Made by a program: the position numbers and the translations under genes
The notes under the pieces: model-generated
Databases searched by the model: none
The model's input: the letters and a program-made list of their open reading frames with translations, nothing else
What the model was told of the DNA's origin: nothing
Part shown: positions 40,699 through 50,552 of the stretch, one piece after another
Layout of the letters: every line of letters begins with the position of its first letter
Position numbering within the stretch: the first letter of the stretch is position 1
DNA from: Chitinophagales bacterium
GTDB taxonomy: Bacteria > Bacteroidota > Bacteroidia > Chitinophagales > Chitinophagaceae
Length of the DNA stretch: 64,000 bases
Direction: 5' to 3'
Assembly: GCA_020636575.1 (NCBI GenBank)
Contig: JACJXP010000001.1
Span: 1,498,000 to 1,561,999, forward strand

Positions 40699-40847
40699 GT
40701 TAAAAATCCAAAAACCAAATCTCAAGAGCCGCAAAACTTTGGCTCTTGTTTCTTACTTTTTAGAGTTTTTTGTTTGGGGGTGCAAATGTACGGGATTTCA
40801 GCAAAAAGAGCGGACAGATTTTCTTAAATTCGTAGACAATACTTACC

Positions 40848-43091
40848 ATGGAAACGGTAGCGCAGATACCAAAATATCATTTGAACGAAGAGGAAGAGAA
40901 GAAACTCATTCTCAGGGAGTACCGTTCCCTGCTGCGGGTATTGAAGGCCAAATTAAAGCCCGGTGACAAGAATAATATCCGGAATGCCTTTGAAATGGCT
41001 GCTGAAGCGCATAAGACTATGCGTAGAAAAAGCGGGGAGCCTTATATTCTTCATCCCATCGCAGTCGCTAAAATTTGTGTGGAAGAAATTGGCCTGGGAG
41101 TTCGTTCTACGATCTGCTCTTTGATGCATGATACAGTGGAGGACACTGATATCACATTGGAGGATGTTGAACGGGAATTTGGCAGTGAGATTGGAAGGAT
41201 CGTTGATGGGCTTACCAAAATATCCAACGTAATTGATGTAAATGCATCACAACAGGCAGAAAATTTCAAGAAGATATTACTGACCCTTACCGATGATCCC
41301 AGGGTGATACTTATCAAGCTGGCTGATAGGCTGCATAATATGCGTACGCTGGATAGTATGAAAAGGGAAAAGCAGCTAAAAATATCTTCCGAAACGATAT
41401 ATGTATACGCTCCACTGGCACACCGGATGGGATTGTATAATATCAAAACAGAAATGGAAGATCTGGCCATGAAATATATGGAGCCGGATACCTACAAAGA
41501 GATAGCAAGGAAACTGGCAGAAACAAAAAAGGAAAGGACCCGGTACATAAATGAATTTATTAAGCCACTAAAGGAGAAACTTAAAAAAGCTAAGATCAAC
41601 GCTGAAATATACGGCCGGCCCAAAAGCATTCATTCCATCTGGAATAAGATGAAAAAGAAAAAGGTGGATTTTGAAGAAGTGTATGACCTGTTTGCCATCA
41701 GGGCCATACTTGATTCTGAACCTGAGAAAGAAAAAGAAGAATGCTGGAAGGTTTATTCACTGATCACCGATGAATATACTCCTGCTCCTGAAAGGTTGAG
41801 AGACTGGCTGAGTAATCCCAAATCCAATGGTTATGAAGCGCTGCATACCACAGTAATGGGGCCGCAGGGTAAATGGGTGGAAGTACAGATCAGAACAAAG
41901 CGAATGAATGAAATAGCCGAAAAAGGACTGGCAGCACATTATAAATACAAAGAAGGAACAAATGACGAAAGCCGCTTTGACAAATGGTTTCACCAGATAA
42001 GAGAAGTGATCGGCAGCCCTGATGCAGATAGTGTTGACTTTTTACAGGATTTCAAGACCAGCTTCCTGGCAGAGGAAATATATGTTTATACACCCAAAGG
42101 CGATGTAAAAATGCTTCCAATTGGTTCTACTGCCCTGGATTTTGCATTTGCCATTCATAGTGCGATCGGGGTAAAAACTATTGGTGCCAAGGTGAATCAT
42201 AAATTGGTTCCGATCAGCCATAAATTACAAAGCGGCGACCAGGTTGAAATAATAACCAGTAATAAACAAAAGCCTTCTGAGGATTGGCTGGGTTTTGTTG
42301 TTACTTCCAAAGCCAAAGGAAGGATCCGGGATGCATTAAAGGAAGAAAAGAAAGCAGTAGCAGATGAAGGAAAATATACGTTACAGCGAAAACTGGAAGG
42401 GATCGGGGTACCCATGTCCCAGCATAATATTGATGAATTGGTACAATGGTATAAACTTTCTTCTAACCTCGATCTTTTTTACCTGGTGGCTGTAAAAAAT
42501 ATTGATCTCAAGGATCTGAAGGAGTTTAAGGTTGTTGGTGATAAGATTGAACCACCCAAACCTGTTAAACTTCATCCTGAAAAACCAGATCATGTACACA
42601 CCCAACATTCAAACAGGAAGGATGCTGAGCTGATCATTTTTGGAGAAAGCAGCGATAAGATCGTTTATAATCTTGCCAACTGCTGCAAGCCAATTCCGGG
42701 TGATGATGTATTTGGATTTGTAACAACCGGAAAGGGTTTAACCATACACCGGACCAACTGCCCCAATGCAGCAAAACTGATGGCTAACTATGGTCATAGG
42801 GTTGTTAAAACAAAATGGGCCAAGAACAAGGAGATATCTTTTCTTACGGGTATCAAGATCATTGGAATGGATGATGTGGGTGTGGTCAGTAAGATCACCA
42901 ACCTTATCTCCGGCGAATTAAGGATCAATATTGCTGCTATTACCATTGAGGCCAAAGAAGGTCTTTTTGAAGGTAACATCCGGCTTTATGTGCATGATAA
43001 AGAAGAGCTGGACGACCTGGTGCAAAGCCTCCTGAAACTGCCTGGTATTGAATCAGTTGAGCGGTATGATATGGAGGATATTCCGGGATAA
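40848..43091 (+). CDS. bifunctional (p)ppGpp synthetase/hydrolase (RSH)
   Basis: Long RelA/SpoT homologue (747 residues) that makes and degrades the stringent alarmone. Hydrolase HD domain: EPYILHPIAVAKI, SLMHDTVEDTDITLEDV (HD doublet about residue 95) and IKLADRLHNMRTLD are intact, so hydrolase activity is expected. Synthetase: IYGRPKSIHSIWNKMKKKK, DLFAIRAIL, SNPKSNGYEALHTTVMG and WVEVQIRTKRMNEIAEKG. Then TGS (IYVYTPKGDVKMLPIGSTAL, about 411) and a C-terminal region with NCCKPIPGDDVFGFVT and an ACT domain KIIGMDDVGVVSKITNLISG. Divergent from tRNA-Leu. A 7-bp stem CAGCTTT / AAAGCTG with a 31-base loop after the stop (43111-43155) may terminate it. Confidence 0.96.
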   Translation: METVAQIPKYHLNEEEEKKLILREYRSLLRVLKAKLKPGDKNNIRNAFEMAAEAHKTMRRKSGEPYILHPIAVAKICVEEIGLGVRSTICSLMHDTVEDTDITLEDVEREFGSEIGRIVDGLTKISNVIDVNASQQAENFKKILLTLTDDPRVILIKLADRLHNMRTLDSMKREKQLKISSETIYVYAPLAHRMGLYNIKTEMEDLAMKYMEPDTYKEIARKLAETKKERTRYINEFIKPLKEKLKKAKINAEIYGRPKSIHSIWNKMKKKKVDFEEVYDLFAIRAILDSEPEKEKEECWKVYSLITDEYTPAPERLRDWLSNPKSNGYEALHTTVMGPQGKWVEVQIRTKRMNEIAEKGLAAHYKYKEGTNDESRFDKWFHQIREVIGSPDADSVDFLQDFKTSFLAEEIYVYTPKGDVKMLPIGSTALDFAFAIHSAIGVKTIGAKVNHKLVPISHKLQSGDQVEIITSNKQKPSEDWLGFVVTSKAKGRIRDALKEEKKAVADEGKYTLQRKLEGIGVPMSQHNIDELVQWYKLSSNLDLFYLVAVKNIDLKDLKEFKVVGDKIEPPKPVKLHPEKPDHVHTQHSNRKDAELIIFGESSDKIVYNLANCCKPIPGDDVFGFVTTGKGLTIHRTNCPNAAKLMANYGHRVVKTKWAKNKEISFLTGIKIIGMDDVGVVSKITNLISGELRINIAAITIEAKEGLFEGNIRLYVHDKEELDDLVQSLLKLPGIESVERYDMEDIPG

Positions 43092-43222
43092 GGTTACTGG
43101 GTTAATAAAACAGCTTTATCTAACAACATTATCACATCATCTCTTAAAAAAGCTGAATTTTTATTATCTTGTAAGCTTCTTATTGAGTACGGATTTTCCA
43201 AAATACTGCTACCACACATAAA

Positions 43223-46213
43223 ATGAAATTGACGGTTATAAGGCTCCTTGTGAGCGGCATTTTTTCTTTATTGATGATTGAACAAATAGCTGGGCAAAGT
43301 TGCGTTTCCACCAATATTAACGGCACGGTAATAAGCAGAGATTGTTCCAATATTTGTGATACAATCCGATTGCAAATACCGCATTTAAAAGCACCTTCAG
43401 ACTATAGTCTGGTTCAAATTCCTTATGCACCTTATCCTTATAGCACAATTACCGGATCAATAGACTTTGCATTATATTCTGATGACAAATTCAGCAGTCT
43501 GATTAATATGCCTTTTGCCTTTTGCTTCTATGATTCATCTTTTTCGCAAGTAGTAGTTGGCTCAAATGGGCTAATGACTTTTGAAAAAAATTTGGCGGGA
43601 TGTGATAATGCATATGTAATTAACCAACCGTTGCCTTATGGAGGCACTTTTAATTGTAATTCCATTTCTCCTGCATATTATCCCCGTTCCTCCATTATGG
43701 CAGCATTTTCAGACCTGGATCCGAGAACTAATGCAAGCCCATCGACAAGAAAGATTCAATGGGAAACTATTGGGACAGCACCATGCAGGAAATTTGTGGT
43801 CAGCTATTACCATATTGGTGTTTTTGGGGTTTCTGCCGGCTCCTGCCCGGCACCTTCAAATACGTTCCAAATGGTGATTCACGAGTCTACAGGTTTAATA
43901 GAATTCTTTTTTCTGCAGAAATCATGTGCGTCAAGCACAAACAGTGGAAGAGGGGTTTTCGGTATTCAAAACTGGAACAGGGATAAATGGGTAACTGACC
44001 CTGCAAAAAATAACACTTTTTGGACAGAGAGTAATACAGGATACGCATTTGTGCCTTCATCGGGTCCTTCAAGGTATGTTTCATCGCAATTGCTGACACT
44101 AGCAGGTTCACCTGTAGTAATGGCAGATACGGCTACTACAGTCAACGGTTTGTTAGACCTTGCTTTTCCGGATGTGTGTGTGTCTGGTTCGAGTACACAA
44201 TTTATCGTGAGAACGACCTATTCTGCTTGTGATAATCCTGCAACCCAGTTGGTAAGTGATGATACTATTACAGTGAATCTATCGGGTATGCAGGCAGATG
44301 TGACACCTGCTGCAACATCCTGTAATGGTGCCAGCAATGGAACTATCACAATTGAACCGACAACTGGAACAGGACCATTTTCTTACTCATTGGATGGAGG
44401 TACTCCTGTTAGCGGAGGGTCTCCCTTTACTTTTAATAACATACCTGCCGGAGTACATACAATTGTTGCAACGGATGCTTTCGGGTGTGTAACCCAGCCA
44501 ATTACTGTTACTGTTGATCCGGGTCCTGCTATCACAACCAATGTCAATAAAACTGACGCATTATGTAATGGGTCTGCTACCGGCACAATTACCGTAGACC
44601 AACCACCGGGATCGGCTCCATTCAGTTATTCCCTTGACGGAACAAACTGGCAGGCCAGTCCTGTATTTACCAGTTTGGCTGCCGGAACTTATACCGTTTA
44701 TTATCGTGAAGGAAATGGTTGTCAGGGTTCGCAAAGTATTACCATTGCACAACCCACAGCAATGACGGTGGCGGCTAACAGTGCGCCGGTGGTTTGTAAT
44801 GGCGAGTCTAATGGTGTAATAAACGTCTTTACAAGCGGTGGTGTGTCTCCATATGAATATTCTATTGATGGGGGTACAAACTGGCAAACCTCAAATTCAT
44901 TTAATGTATCAGCCGGAAATTATACAGTTACGATAAGGGATGTAAATGGGTGTACCACTACAGAAGATTTCATTATTAACGAACCGGCGCCGTTATTAGC
45001 CCAGTCGCTAAACAGCAATGCTTCCTGTGATGGCGGTAATGATGGGTCTATAACGGTAACAGCTAATGGAGGCAATTCAGGATACCAATACTCGCTGGAT
45101 GGTAACACTTTCCAGTCATCCAATGTGTTTAATGTAATCCCCGGAAGTTACACCGTTACGGTAAAGGATATGATGGATTGTGTAACCAGTTTTAATACAA
45201 CCGTCGGGCTTACCAGTAACTTGACATTTACTCCGCAGATTGACCCAATTATATGTGAAGGAAAATCAACACAGTTAGAACTTATTTCCAACGGCACAGA
45301 TTATTCATGGTCACCTGCTATTGGATTAGATAACCCTTCCATTTCTAATCCGGTTGCCAATCCTGTTACTACAACAGAGTACATTGTAACTACAACTCTA
45401 GGCTTTTGCAGTGAAAAGGATACTGTTATTGTAAATGTAAATGCGGCTCCAATTCCCAATGCCGGGTCTGATGGATATATCTGTTTTGGCCAAACCTATC
45501 AATTGCAGGGTACTGGTGGTACACAATACTCCTGGTCGCCATCAACTTACCTGGACAATACAGATATTCCAAACCCGGTTTCCTCAGCACCCAAAGACAT
45601 GACCTATACACTCAGTATACTTTCGGATGTCAATGGTTGTGCTTCTTTGGTGACTGACGATATGCGGCTGGATGTAACACCACCTATTAAAGTAAAAACT
45701 TATCCTTTTGATACAGTTGTATATAATTCCGATAAGTTTCAGCTATACGTTACCACAAATGACAGTGATGTAATAAATTATAATTGGTGGCCGGTTAGAG
45801 GTTTGGACAATCCGAATATTGCTGATCCGTTTGTTACAGCCGGAGATATAGGGGATGTTATTCAATACCAGGTTACAACCAGCACCATAGCCGGATGCAA
45901 GGGTTTTGGGTATGTTACCGTAAAGGTTTACAAAGGCCCGGATCTTTATGTGCCAACCGGGTTCACTCCTAACAATGATGGGAAAAATGATCGATTTACT
46001 CCTTTTCCGGTAGGTATTGAAAAACTCAATTATTTCAGGGTGTTTAATCGCTGGGGCAATCTCCTGTTTTCCACCAATCAATTGAATTATGGCTGGGATG
46101 GCCGATTCCAGGGAACAGAACAGCCTAGTGGTACTTATGTGTGGATGGCTGAGGGTGTTACATTGGATGGGAGGGTCATTACAAAAAAGGGTACTGTAAC
46201 CTTAATAAGATAA
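43223..46213 (+). CDS. T9SS type B substrate with SprB repeats and gliding-motility C-terminal domain
   Basis: 996-residue cell-surface or secreted protein. Signal peptide MKLTVIRLLVSGIFSLLMIE, then a nidogen-like N-terminal domain (SPAYYPRSSIMAAFSDLDPR, FQMVIHESTGLIEFFF). Four SprB-type repeats of about 77 residues begin near 357, 436, 513 and 591, each with CNG-like start, GSI/GTITV, YSLDGG or YSIDGG, and GxYTVTV..GC. Ig-like segments with CEGKSTQLEL and CFGQTYQLQGTGG follow. The last ~90 residues (from PDLYVPTGFTPNNDGKNDRF) are the CHU_C/gliding-motility sorting domain with FNRWGNLLF and WDGRFQGTEQPSGTYVW. It would be exported by Sec and then T9SS, under PorX control in principle. Function probably adhesion or matrix; exact ligand unknown. 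Confidence 0.93.
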   Translation: MKLTVIRLLVSGIFSLLMIEQIAGQSCVSTNINGTVISRDCSNICDTIRLQIPHLKAPSDYSLVQIPYAPYPYSTITGSIDFALYSDDKFSSLINMPFAFCFYDSSFSQVVVGSNGLMTFEKNLAGCDNAYVINQPLPYGGTFNCNSISPAYYPRSSIMAAFSDLDPRTNASPSTRKIQWETIGTAPCRKFVVSYYHIGVFGVSAGSCPAPSNTFQMVIHESTGLIEFFFLQKSCASSTNSGRGVFGIQNWNRDKWVTDPAKNNTFWTESNTGYAFVPSSGPSRYVSSQLLTLAGSPVVMADTATTVNGLLDLAFPDVCVSGSSTQFIVRTTYSACDNPATQLVSDDTITVNLSGMQADVTPAATSCNGASNGTITIEPTTGTGPFSYSLDGGTPVSGGSPFTFNNIPAGVHTIVATDAFGCVTQPITVTVDPGPAITTNVNKTDALCNGSATGTITVDQPPGSAPFSYSLDGTNWQASPVFTSLAAGTYTVYYREGNGCQGSQSITIAQPTAMTVAANSAPVVCNGESNGVINVFTSGGVSPYEYSIDGGTNWQTSNSFNVSAGNYTVTIRDVNGCTTTEDFIINEPAPLLAQSLNSNASCDGGNDGSITVTANGGNSGYQYSLDGNTFQSSNVFNVIPGSYTVTVKDMMDCVTSFNTTVGLTSNLTFTPQIDPIICEGKSTQLELISNGTDYSWSPAIGLDNPSISNPVANPVTTTEYIVTTTLGFCSEKDTVIVNVNAAPIPNAGSDGYICFGQTYQLQGTGGTQYSWSPSTYLDNTDIPNPVSSAPKDMTYTLSILSDVNGCASLVTDDMRLDVTPPIKVKTYPFDTVVYNSDKFQLYVTTNDSDVINYNWWPVRGLDNPNIADPFVTAGDIGDVIQYQVTTSTIAGCKGFGYVTVKVYKGPDLYVPTGFTPNNDGKNDRFTPFPVGIEKLNYFRVFNRWGNLLFSTNQLNYGWDGRFQGTEQPSGTYVWMAEGVTLDGRVITKKGTVTLIR

Positions 46214-46327
46214 TTGGTAGCATTAATTAATTTAAGATTGTTGAATTTATCCGTCAGTCTTTTTAACCCTTATTTTTGCAACTTCACAGCCCGTTGATTC
46301 CATAGCGGGAAAATCAGATAAACCAAC

Positions 46328-47593
46328 ATGATAGATGTAATTCTGGGGTTACAGTGGGGAGATGAGGGGAAAGGAAAGATAGTAGATTATTTTGCTAAGG
46401 AGTATGATCTCATTGCCCGTTTCCAGGGCGGTCCTAATGCCGGACACACTTTATACGTCAATAATCAGAAAGTAGTACTTCACCAGATACCCTCCGGTGT
46501 TTTTCATAGCGGGGTCATTAATCTTATAGGTAATGGTGTAGTGCTTGATCCGGTTACGCTAAAGAAGGAAGCCGAAAAAGTGGCAGCTTTTGGGATAGAC
46601 CTGAAAAAAAATCTTTTTATCTCTGACAGAACTCATTTAATACTTCCAACGCATAGGGCTTTAGATAAGGCTTCTGAGATATCAAAGGGAAATCAAAAGA
46701 TCGGTTCAACCTTAAAAGGGATAGCCCCGGCTTATATGGATAAAACCGGGCGAAATGGTCTTAGAGTTGGGGATTTATTGGATAAAAACTTCACAACTGC
46801 CTACATCAAGCTCAGGTTAAAGCACCAGCGATTATTGGATAATTTTAATTTCCAGGAAGATATTTCATCCTGGGAAGAAGAATTTTTTGAAGCACTTGAA
46901 TTTTTGAAAGAACTGAACATTGTTCACGGCGAATATTTTATTAATAATTATCTCAAAGAAGGGAAAAAAGTACTTGCAGAAGGGGCACAGGGAAGTATGC
47001 TTGATATAGATTTTGGAACCTTCCCTTATGTTACTTCTTCCAATACAATATCAGCCGGTGTATGCAGTGGCTTGGGTATAGCACCACAACAGATCAGGGA
47101 TGTGATCGGGGTGACAAAGGCCTATTGTACCCGTGTGGGCAGCGGTCCATTTCCTACTGAGCTTGAAACTGAAACAGGTGAGAAACTTCGTAAAATAGGG
47201 AATGAGTTTGGGGCTACTACAGGCCGGCCCAGAAGATGTGGCTGGATTGACCTGGTAGCCCTGCAATATGCCTGTATGATCAATGGAGTTACAAAGCTGG
47301 TAATGACCAAATCCGATGTACTCGATACTTTTAAGGAATTAGAGGTTTGTACCTCCTATAAAGTAAACGGCAAGGAAACCAATGAGATCCCTTTTCATAT
47401 GGACAGGCAGAAACCTGAACCTGTTTACCAGCAATTTGCAGGATGGGATACTTCAATAGATGCAGCCGGGTCGTTTACAGATCTGCCTGCGAAAATGAGG
47501 GAGTATGTGAGTTTCATTAACAAATATCTTGGTGTCGATATTCACTATATTTCAAATGGGCCGGGTAGGGATCAGATCATCAAGATCAAGTAA
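46328..47593 (+). CDS. purA: adenylosuccinate synthetase
   Basis: Joins IMP and aspartate with GTP hydrolysis, first step to AMP. 421 residues. GTP-binding loop LGLQWGDEGKGKIVDYFA with catalytic Asp, RFQGGPNAGHTLY with catalytic His, LIGNGVVLDPVTLKKE, GTLKGIAPAYMDKTGRNG-type IMP loop (here STLKGIAPAYMDKTGRNG), EGAQGSMLDIDFGTFPYVTS, and C-terminal GTTGRPRRCGW and KSDVLDTFKEL. All key segments intact. A -7 element TATTTTTG is at 46271-46278 but the TTG upstream is too far (27 bases). Start ATG 46328 gives MIDVILGLQWG, as expected. Confidence 0.97.
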   Translation: MIDVILGLQWGDEGKGKIVDYFAKEYDLIARFQGGPNAGHTLYVNNQKVVLHQIPSGVFHSGVINLIGNGVVLDPVTLKKEAEKVAAFGIDLKKNLFISDRTHLILPTHRALDKASEISKGNQKIGSTLKGIAPAYMDKTGRNGLRVGDLLDKNFTTAYIKLRLKHQRLLDNFNFQEDISSWEEEFFEALEFLKELNIVHGEYFINNYLKEGKKVLAEGAQGSMLDIDFGTFPYVTSSNTISAGVCSGLGIAPQQIRDVIGVTKAYCTRVGSGPFPTELETETGEKLRKIGNEFGATTGRPRRCGWIDLVALQYACMINGVTKLVMTKSDVLDTFKELEVCTSYKVNGKETNEIPFHMDRQKPEPVYQQFAGWDTSIDAAGSFTDLPAKMREYVSFINKYLGVDIHYISNGPGRDQIIKIK

Positions 47594-47701
47594 AAATTAT
47601 AGTAAGCACAAAGAATATTCCGGGATAGAGAAAAAAATATTTTAAAAATTTGGCGAATTAAAAACTTCGCTGAAATTTTACAGGTATAATCCAACCAAGC
47701 T

Positions 47702-48136
47702 ATGACATTGATATCTGAAAAAGAAAAAAAAGCTATTGTTTCTGAGGCAGCGATGCCACAAGAAATCCTAAATGATCTTTCATCGGTTATAACCTCTAAG
47801 AATATTGCTGATGAGGAAACCGAAATAATGAACCTTATCTCAGGTGTATTTGAAAAAGAATCTGGTGATATTGTGGCGGCTAAAAAAGCAAAAAAAGAAG
47901 AGGAAGATGATGAGGATGAAGATGGAGAAGAAGAAAGCGATGATTGGGATAAACCAGAAGAGGAAGAAGAGGAGTGGGATCCTGATTTTGATGAATTTGA
48001 TGTTCCTAAGAAAGGGGCGAAAAAATCCACAGGAAGCAAAAAGAGTGGCGAAGAAGATGACTTTAAATTTGAGGATGATGAGTTTGATGATCTGTTTGAG
48101 GATGATGAGTTTGATGATGATGATGACGATTTTTAA
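47702..48136 (+). CDS. highly acidic low-complexity protein
   Basis: 144 residues. A short ordered N-terminus (KKAIVSEAAMPQEILNDLSS, possibly two helices) is followed by an acidic, disordered stretch: runs of D and E from about residue 66 on, broken by a basic PKKGAKKSTGSKKSGE patch, ending in FDDDDDDF. Charge and composition recall RNA-polymerase delta-like or histone-chaperone-like tails, but there is no homology I can name. It lies 108 bases after purA and ahead of pabB; repeated GAT/GAA codons make a purine-rich strand, so the antisense frames are artefacts. Function unknown. Confidence 0.7.
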   Translation: MTLISEKEKKAIVSEAAMPQEILNDLSSVITSKNIADEETEIMNLISGVFEKESGDIVAAKKAKKEEEDDEDEDGEEESDDWDKPEEEEEEWDPDFDEFDVPKKGAKKSTGSKKSGEEDDFKFEDDEFDDLFEDDEFDDDDDDF

Positions 48137-48226
48137 TAAACCTACTTTTAAAAGCTAATATTAAACGAAGGAACCATAACTAACTGCACATACCACATCA
48201 CCAATATTGATGATGTTAAAACAAAG

Positions 48227-49453
48227 GTGTTGAACTGGACAAAAGAGTTCGACACCTTTTGTTTTTTGGATAATCATGAGTATGTATCTGATAAAGGATC
48301 TGTAGAATGTTTGGCGGCTGCAGGAGTGTCAAGAGTCATATCATGCAAAGCCGGAGATGCACTGGAAAAGCTGCAGCAGTTTATTGATTCAAAGAGTAGT
48401 TGGCTTTTCGGACATCTTGGGTATGATCTGAAAATGGAAACGGAACAGGTTAATTCCTTTCATCCTGATCATATAGAATTTCCTGATCTTTTTTTCTTCG
48501 AACCACAAATACTTATCAAAGTATCTGGCAATGAAATGCATATCAATGCTTCAGATCCTGATGCAATTTTTGATTCAATAGTGAAAACTTCACCGGAGGT
48601 AAATGGTGAAAATAGTGTGAATAGTATTCATAGCCGGATGACAAAGGAAGAATACACCAGCACAATCAAAAAACTGCAACAGCATATTCTGAGAGGAGAT
48701 TGTTATGAAATTAATTACTGCCAGGAATTTTATAATGAGGATGCACTAATTGATCCGCATGCTGTTTTTTATCAGCTTTGTAGAGTTTCGCCCAATCCAT
48801 TTTCGGCACTTTATAGAGTAAAGGACCAATGGCTTATGTGTGCCAGCCCCGAACGATATATTACGAAACAAGGGGGAAAAATATTTTCACAACCGATCAA
48901 AGGAACTTCCGGTAGATTTCAGGAGGATATTATAAGAGATGAAGAAAGCAGGGATCAGCTTTTTAAAAGTGCAAAAGACAGGTCTGAGAATGTAATGGTT
49001 GTAGACCTGGTAAGGAATGACCTCGCCAGGGTTTGCCGGGAAGGGAGTGTTAATGTGGATGAGCTTTATGCTGTTTATTCATTTCCCCAGGTACACCAGA
49101 TGATCTCAACAGTTAGCGGTATTTTAAACGAGGATGTTTCTTTTACAGATATAATCAGGGCTACATTCCCGATGGGTTCTATGACGGGGGCACCTAAGAA
49201 AAGTGTGGTTGACCTTATTGAGAAATATGAACAGACAAAAAGAGGTATTTTTTCAGGTGCTGTCGGCTACATCACACCGGAAGGAGATTTTGATTTTAAT
49301 GTTGTGATAAGAAGCATTATGTATAATGCAGAGAAGGAATACCTGTCATTCCAGGTTGGCTCAGGAATCACCTTTTACAGCGAAGCTGAGAAAGAATGGG
49401 AAGAATGTTTGTTGAAGGCAAAAGCTATCAATAAAGTACTCCGGGTAAACTGA
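48227..49453 (+). CDS. pabB: aminodeoxychorismate synthase component I (PabB-like)
   Basis: Chorismate-binding enzyme for 4-aminobenzoate (folate) synthesis, with PabA glutaminase elsewhere. Motifs: GDCYEINYCQEF, SPNPFSALYRV, SPERYITKQGGKIFSQPIKG (PIKGTSGR favours PabB over TrpE), VVDLVRNDLARVCREGSV, FPMGSMTGAPKKSVVDLIE and GYITPEGDFDFNVVIRSI. 408 residues from GTG 48227. The open frame continues upstream without a stop, reading TNCTYHITNIDDVKTK before the GTG, and these residues look like the normal N-terminus; the likely start there is a rare ATA at 48176, preceded by GAAGGAACC. So the true protein may be 17 residues longer. No trp genes nearby. Confidence 0.9.
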   Translation: MLNWTKEFDTFCFLDNHEYVSDKGSVECLAAAGVSRVISCKAGDALEKLQQFIDSKSSWLFGHLGYDLKMETEQVNSFHPDHIEFPDLFFFEPQILIKVSGNEMHINASDPDAIFDSIVKTSPEVNGENSVNSIHSRMTKEEYTSTIKKLQQHILRGDCYEINYCQEFYNEDALIDPHAVFYQLCRVSPNPFSALYRVKDQWLMCASPERYITKQGGKIFSQPIKGTSGRFQEDIIRDEESRDQLFKSAKDRSENVMVVDLVRNDLARVCREGSVNVDELYAVYSFPQVHQMISTVSGILNEDVSFTDIIRATFPMGSMTGAPKKSVVDLIEKYEQTKRGIFSGAVGYITPEGDFDFNVVIRSIMYNAEKEYLSFQVGSGITFYSEAEKEWEECLLKAKAINKVLRVN

Positions 49454-49458
49454 ATGTT

Positions 49459-50532
49459 TTAACGGGAACCCGTCTCAGAAGGGTTCAATAATTCCTGTAC
49501 GCTTTCATCCAGTATCTGGTAGCGTTTTTCGATGAATACATTCATCTTTTGTTTGGGGAGGCGAAGCTCATATTTTCCATTCACTGCGATCTCATTATCA
49601 AACCCAGGGTTATACTTGTTAAAAGTCTGCATATCCATATCAATATGCCGGGTGATAACTGCAGCATTAAACCGACCTGTAATTTTATAAGCAGCCGAAT
49701 TTTGTAATTCCTCTTCTGCCAAAGTAGCCTGGTTATTCAGGAGGGTTTGCTTTGTTTCTGCTCTTGTAAGGGTGGTAATACCTCCCTCTCCTTCAAAAAT
49801 ATAGTGAGCGCCAATGAATTTCTTTACATGATTCATTGTTTCATTAGGGAGCAGGTATTGTAATTTCCAGAAATCCTTGCTTCCTCCTGCTTTCCGGATC
49901 GCTTTGTCTACATTACCCGGTCCGCTGTTGTAAGCAGCAATAACCAACAGCCAGTCACCATAGCGATCATACAGATCGGTAAGTAACCTGGCAGCAGCAT
50001 GGGTGCTTTTTACATAGTCAAGTCTTTCATCCCTTCCTTTCCCCATCCTTAAACCATATTGCCTGGCGGCAGCGGGCATAAAGGCCCAGGGACCGATCGC
50101 ACCTGACCTGGAATAGGCATTTAGCTTTAGACCTGATTCAATAACCGCAATATATTTAAGCTCCTTAGGAAGACCATGCTCCTCAAATACCTCGTCCATC
50201 ATGTCAAAATGAGCCCTGGACTTTTCCCTGAGTTTTAAAAACCCTTTTCCGTTTCTTTCAACATATTTTTTTACAAAACTTACTGCCATAGGGTTAAGTT
50301 TTGCCCCACTTAGCCCATCACCTTCCATAGCTGACGTAAGTAAGTTCTTAAATTCCAGTTTAGGGTCGTGTACAGCAGGCGCTAATTCAGGGGTATCATT
50401 ATCTGTAATGATTGTATCAGCATTTGCCTGATCGCCAAAAGGGATATGCTCCTGCAAACCGGTAGCTTTAGCGGCCTGGATGAGAATAAATCCCAGAAAC
50501 CCAAGTATTGTTATCTGTTTTAATTTTTTCAA
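49459..50532 (-). CDS. lytic murein transglycosylase (MltD-type SLT domain)
   Basis: Cleaves peptidoglycan glycan strands with anhydro-ring formation. 357 residues: signal peptide/anchor KQITILGFLGFILIQAAKA, then SLT domain: KYIAVIESGLKLNAYSRSGA (catalytic Glu), IGPWAFMPAAARQYGLRMG, LLVIAAYNSGPGNVDKAIRK and FIGAHYIFEGEGG. The C-terminal part (INAAVITRHIDMDMQTFNKY-like segment, NPGFDNEIAVNGKYELRLP) resembles the region ahead of LysM repeats, but no LysM is complete. Converges with pabB (5 bases between stops). Upstream gatA ends 20 bases away on the same strand. Confidence 0.92.
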   Translation of the reverse strand: MKKLKQITILGFLGFILIQAAKATGLQEHIPFGDQANADTIITDNDTPELAPAVHDPKLEFKNLLTSAMEGDGLSGAKLNPMAVSFVKKYVERNGKGFLKLREKSRAHFDMMDEVFEEHGLPKELKYIAVIESGLKLNAYSRSGAIGPWAFMPAAARQYGLRMGKGRDERLDYVKSTHAAARLLTDLYDRYGDWLLVIAAYNSGPGNVDKAIRKAGGSKDFWKLQYLLPNETMNHVKKFIGAHYIFEGEGGITTLTRAETKQTLLNNQATLAEEELQNSAAYKITGRFNAAVITRHIDMDMQTFNKYNPGFDNEIAVNGKYELRLPKQKMNVFIEKRYQILDESVQELLNPSETGSR

Positions 50533-50552
50533 ACCCTTTGATTTTTAGCATC

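Noticed and set aside
40567..40734. N-terminal extension of trigger factor by 56 residues
   Set aside because: The extra residues are the translation of the tRNA-Leu gene and its flanks; MAIVTKENIGL at 40566 is the conserved start.
40565..40966. 133-codon plus-strand ORF across tRNA-Leu
   Set aside because: Contains the typical antisense translation of a tRNA and overlaps the start of the RSH gene.
44290..45230. DNA repeat array in the T9SS gene
   Set aside because: The ~231-base periodicity is from four SprB protein repeats, diverged at DNA level; not a CRISPR or mobile element.
47572..48039. 155-codon Ser-rich minus-strand ORF
   Set aside because: Reverse complement of the D/E-rich codons of the acidic protein; low complexity and unsupported start.
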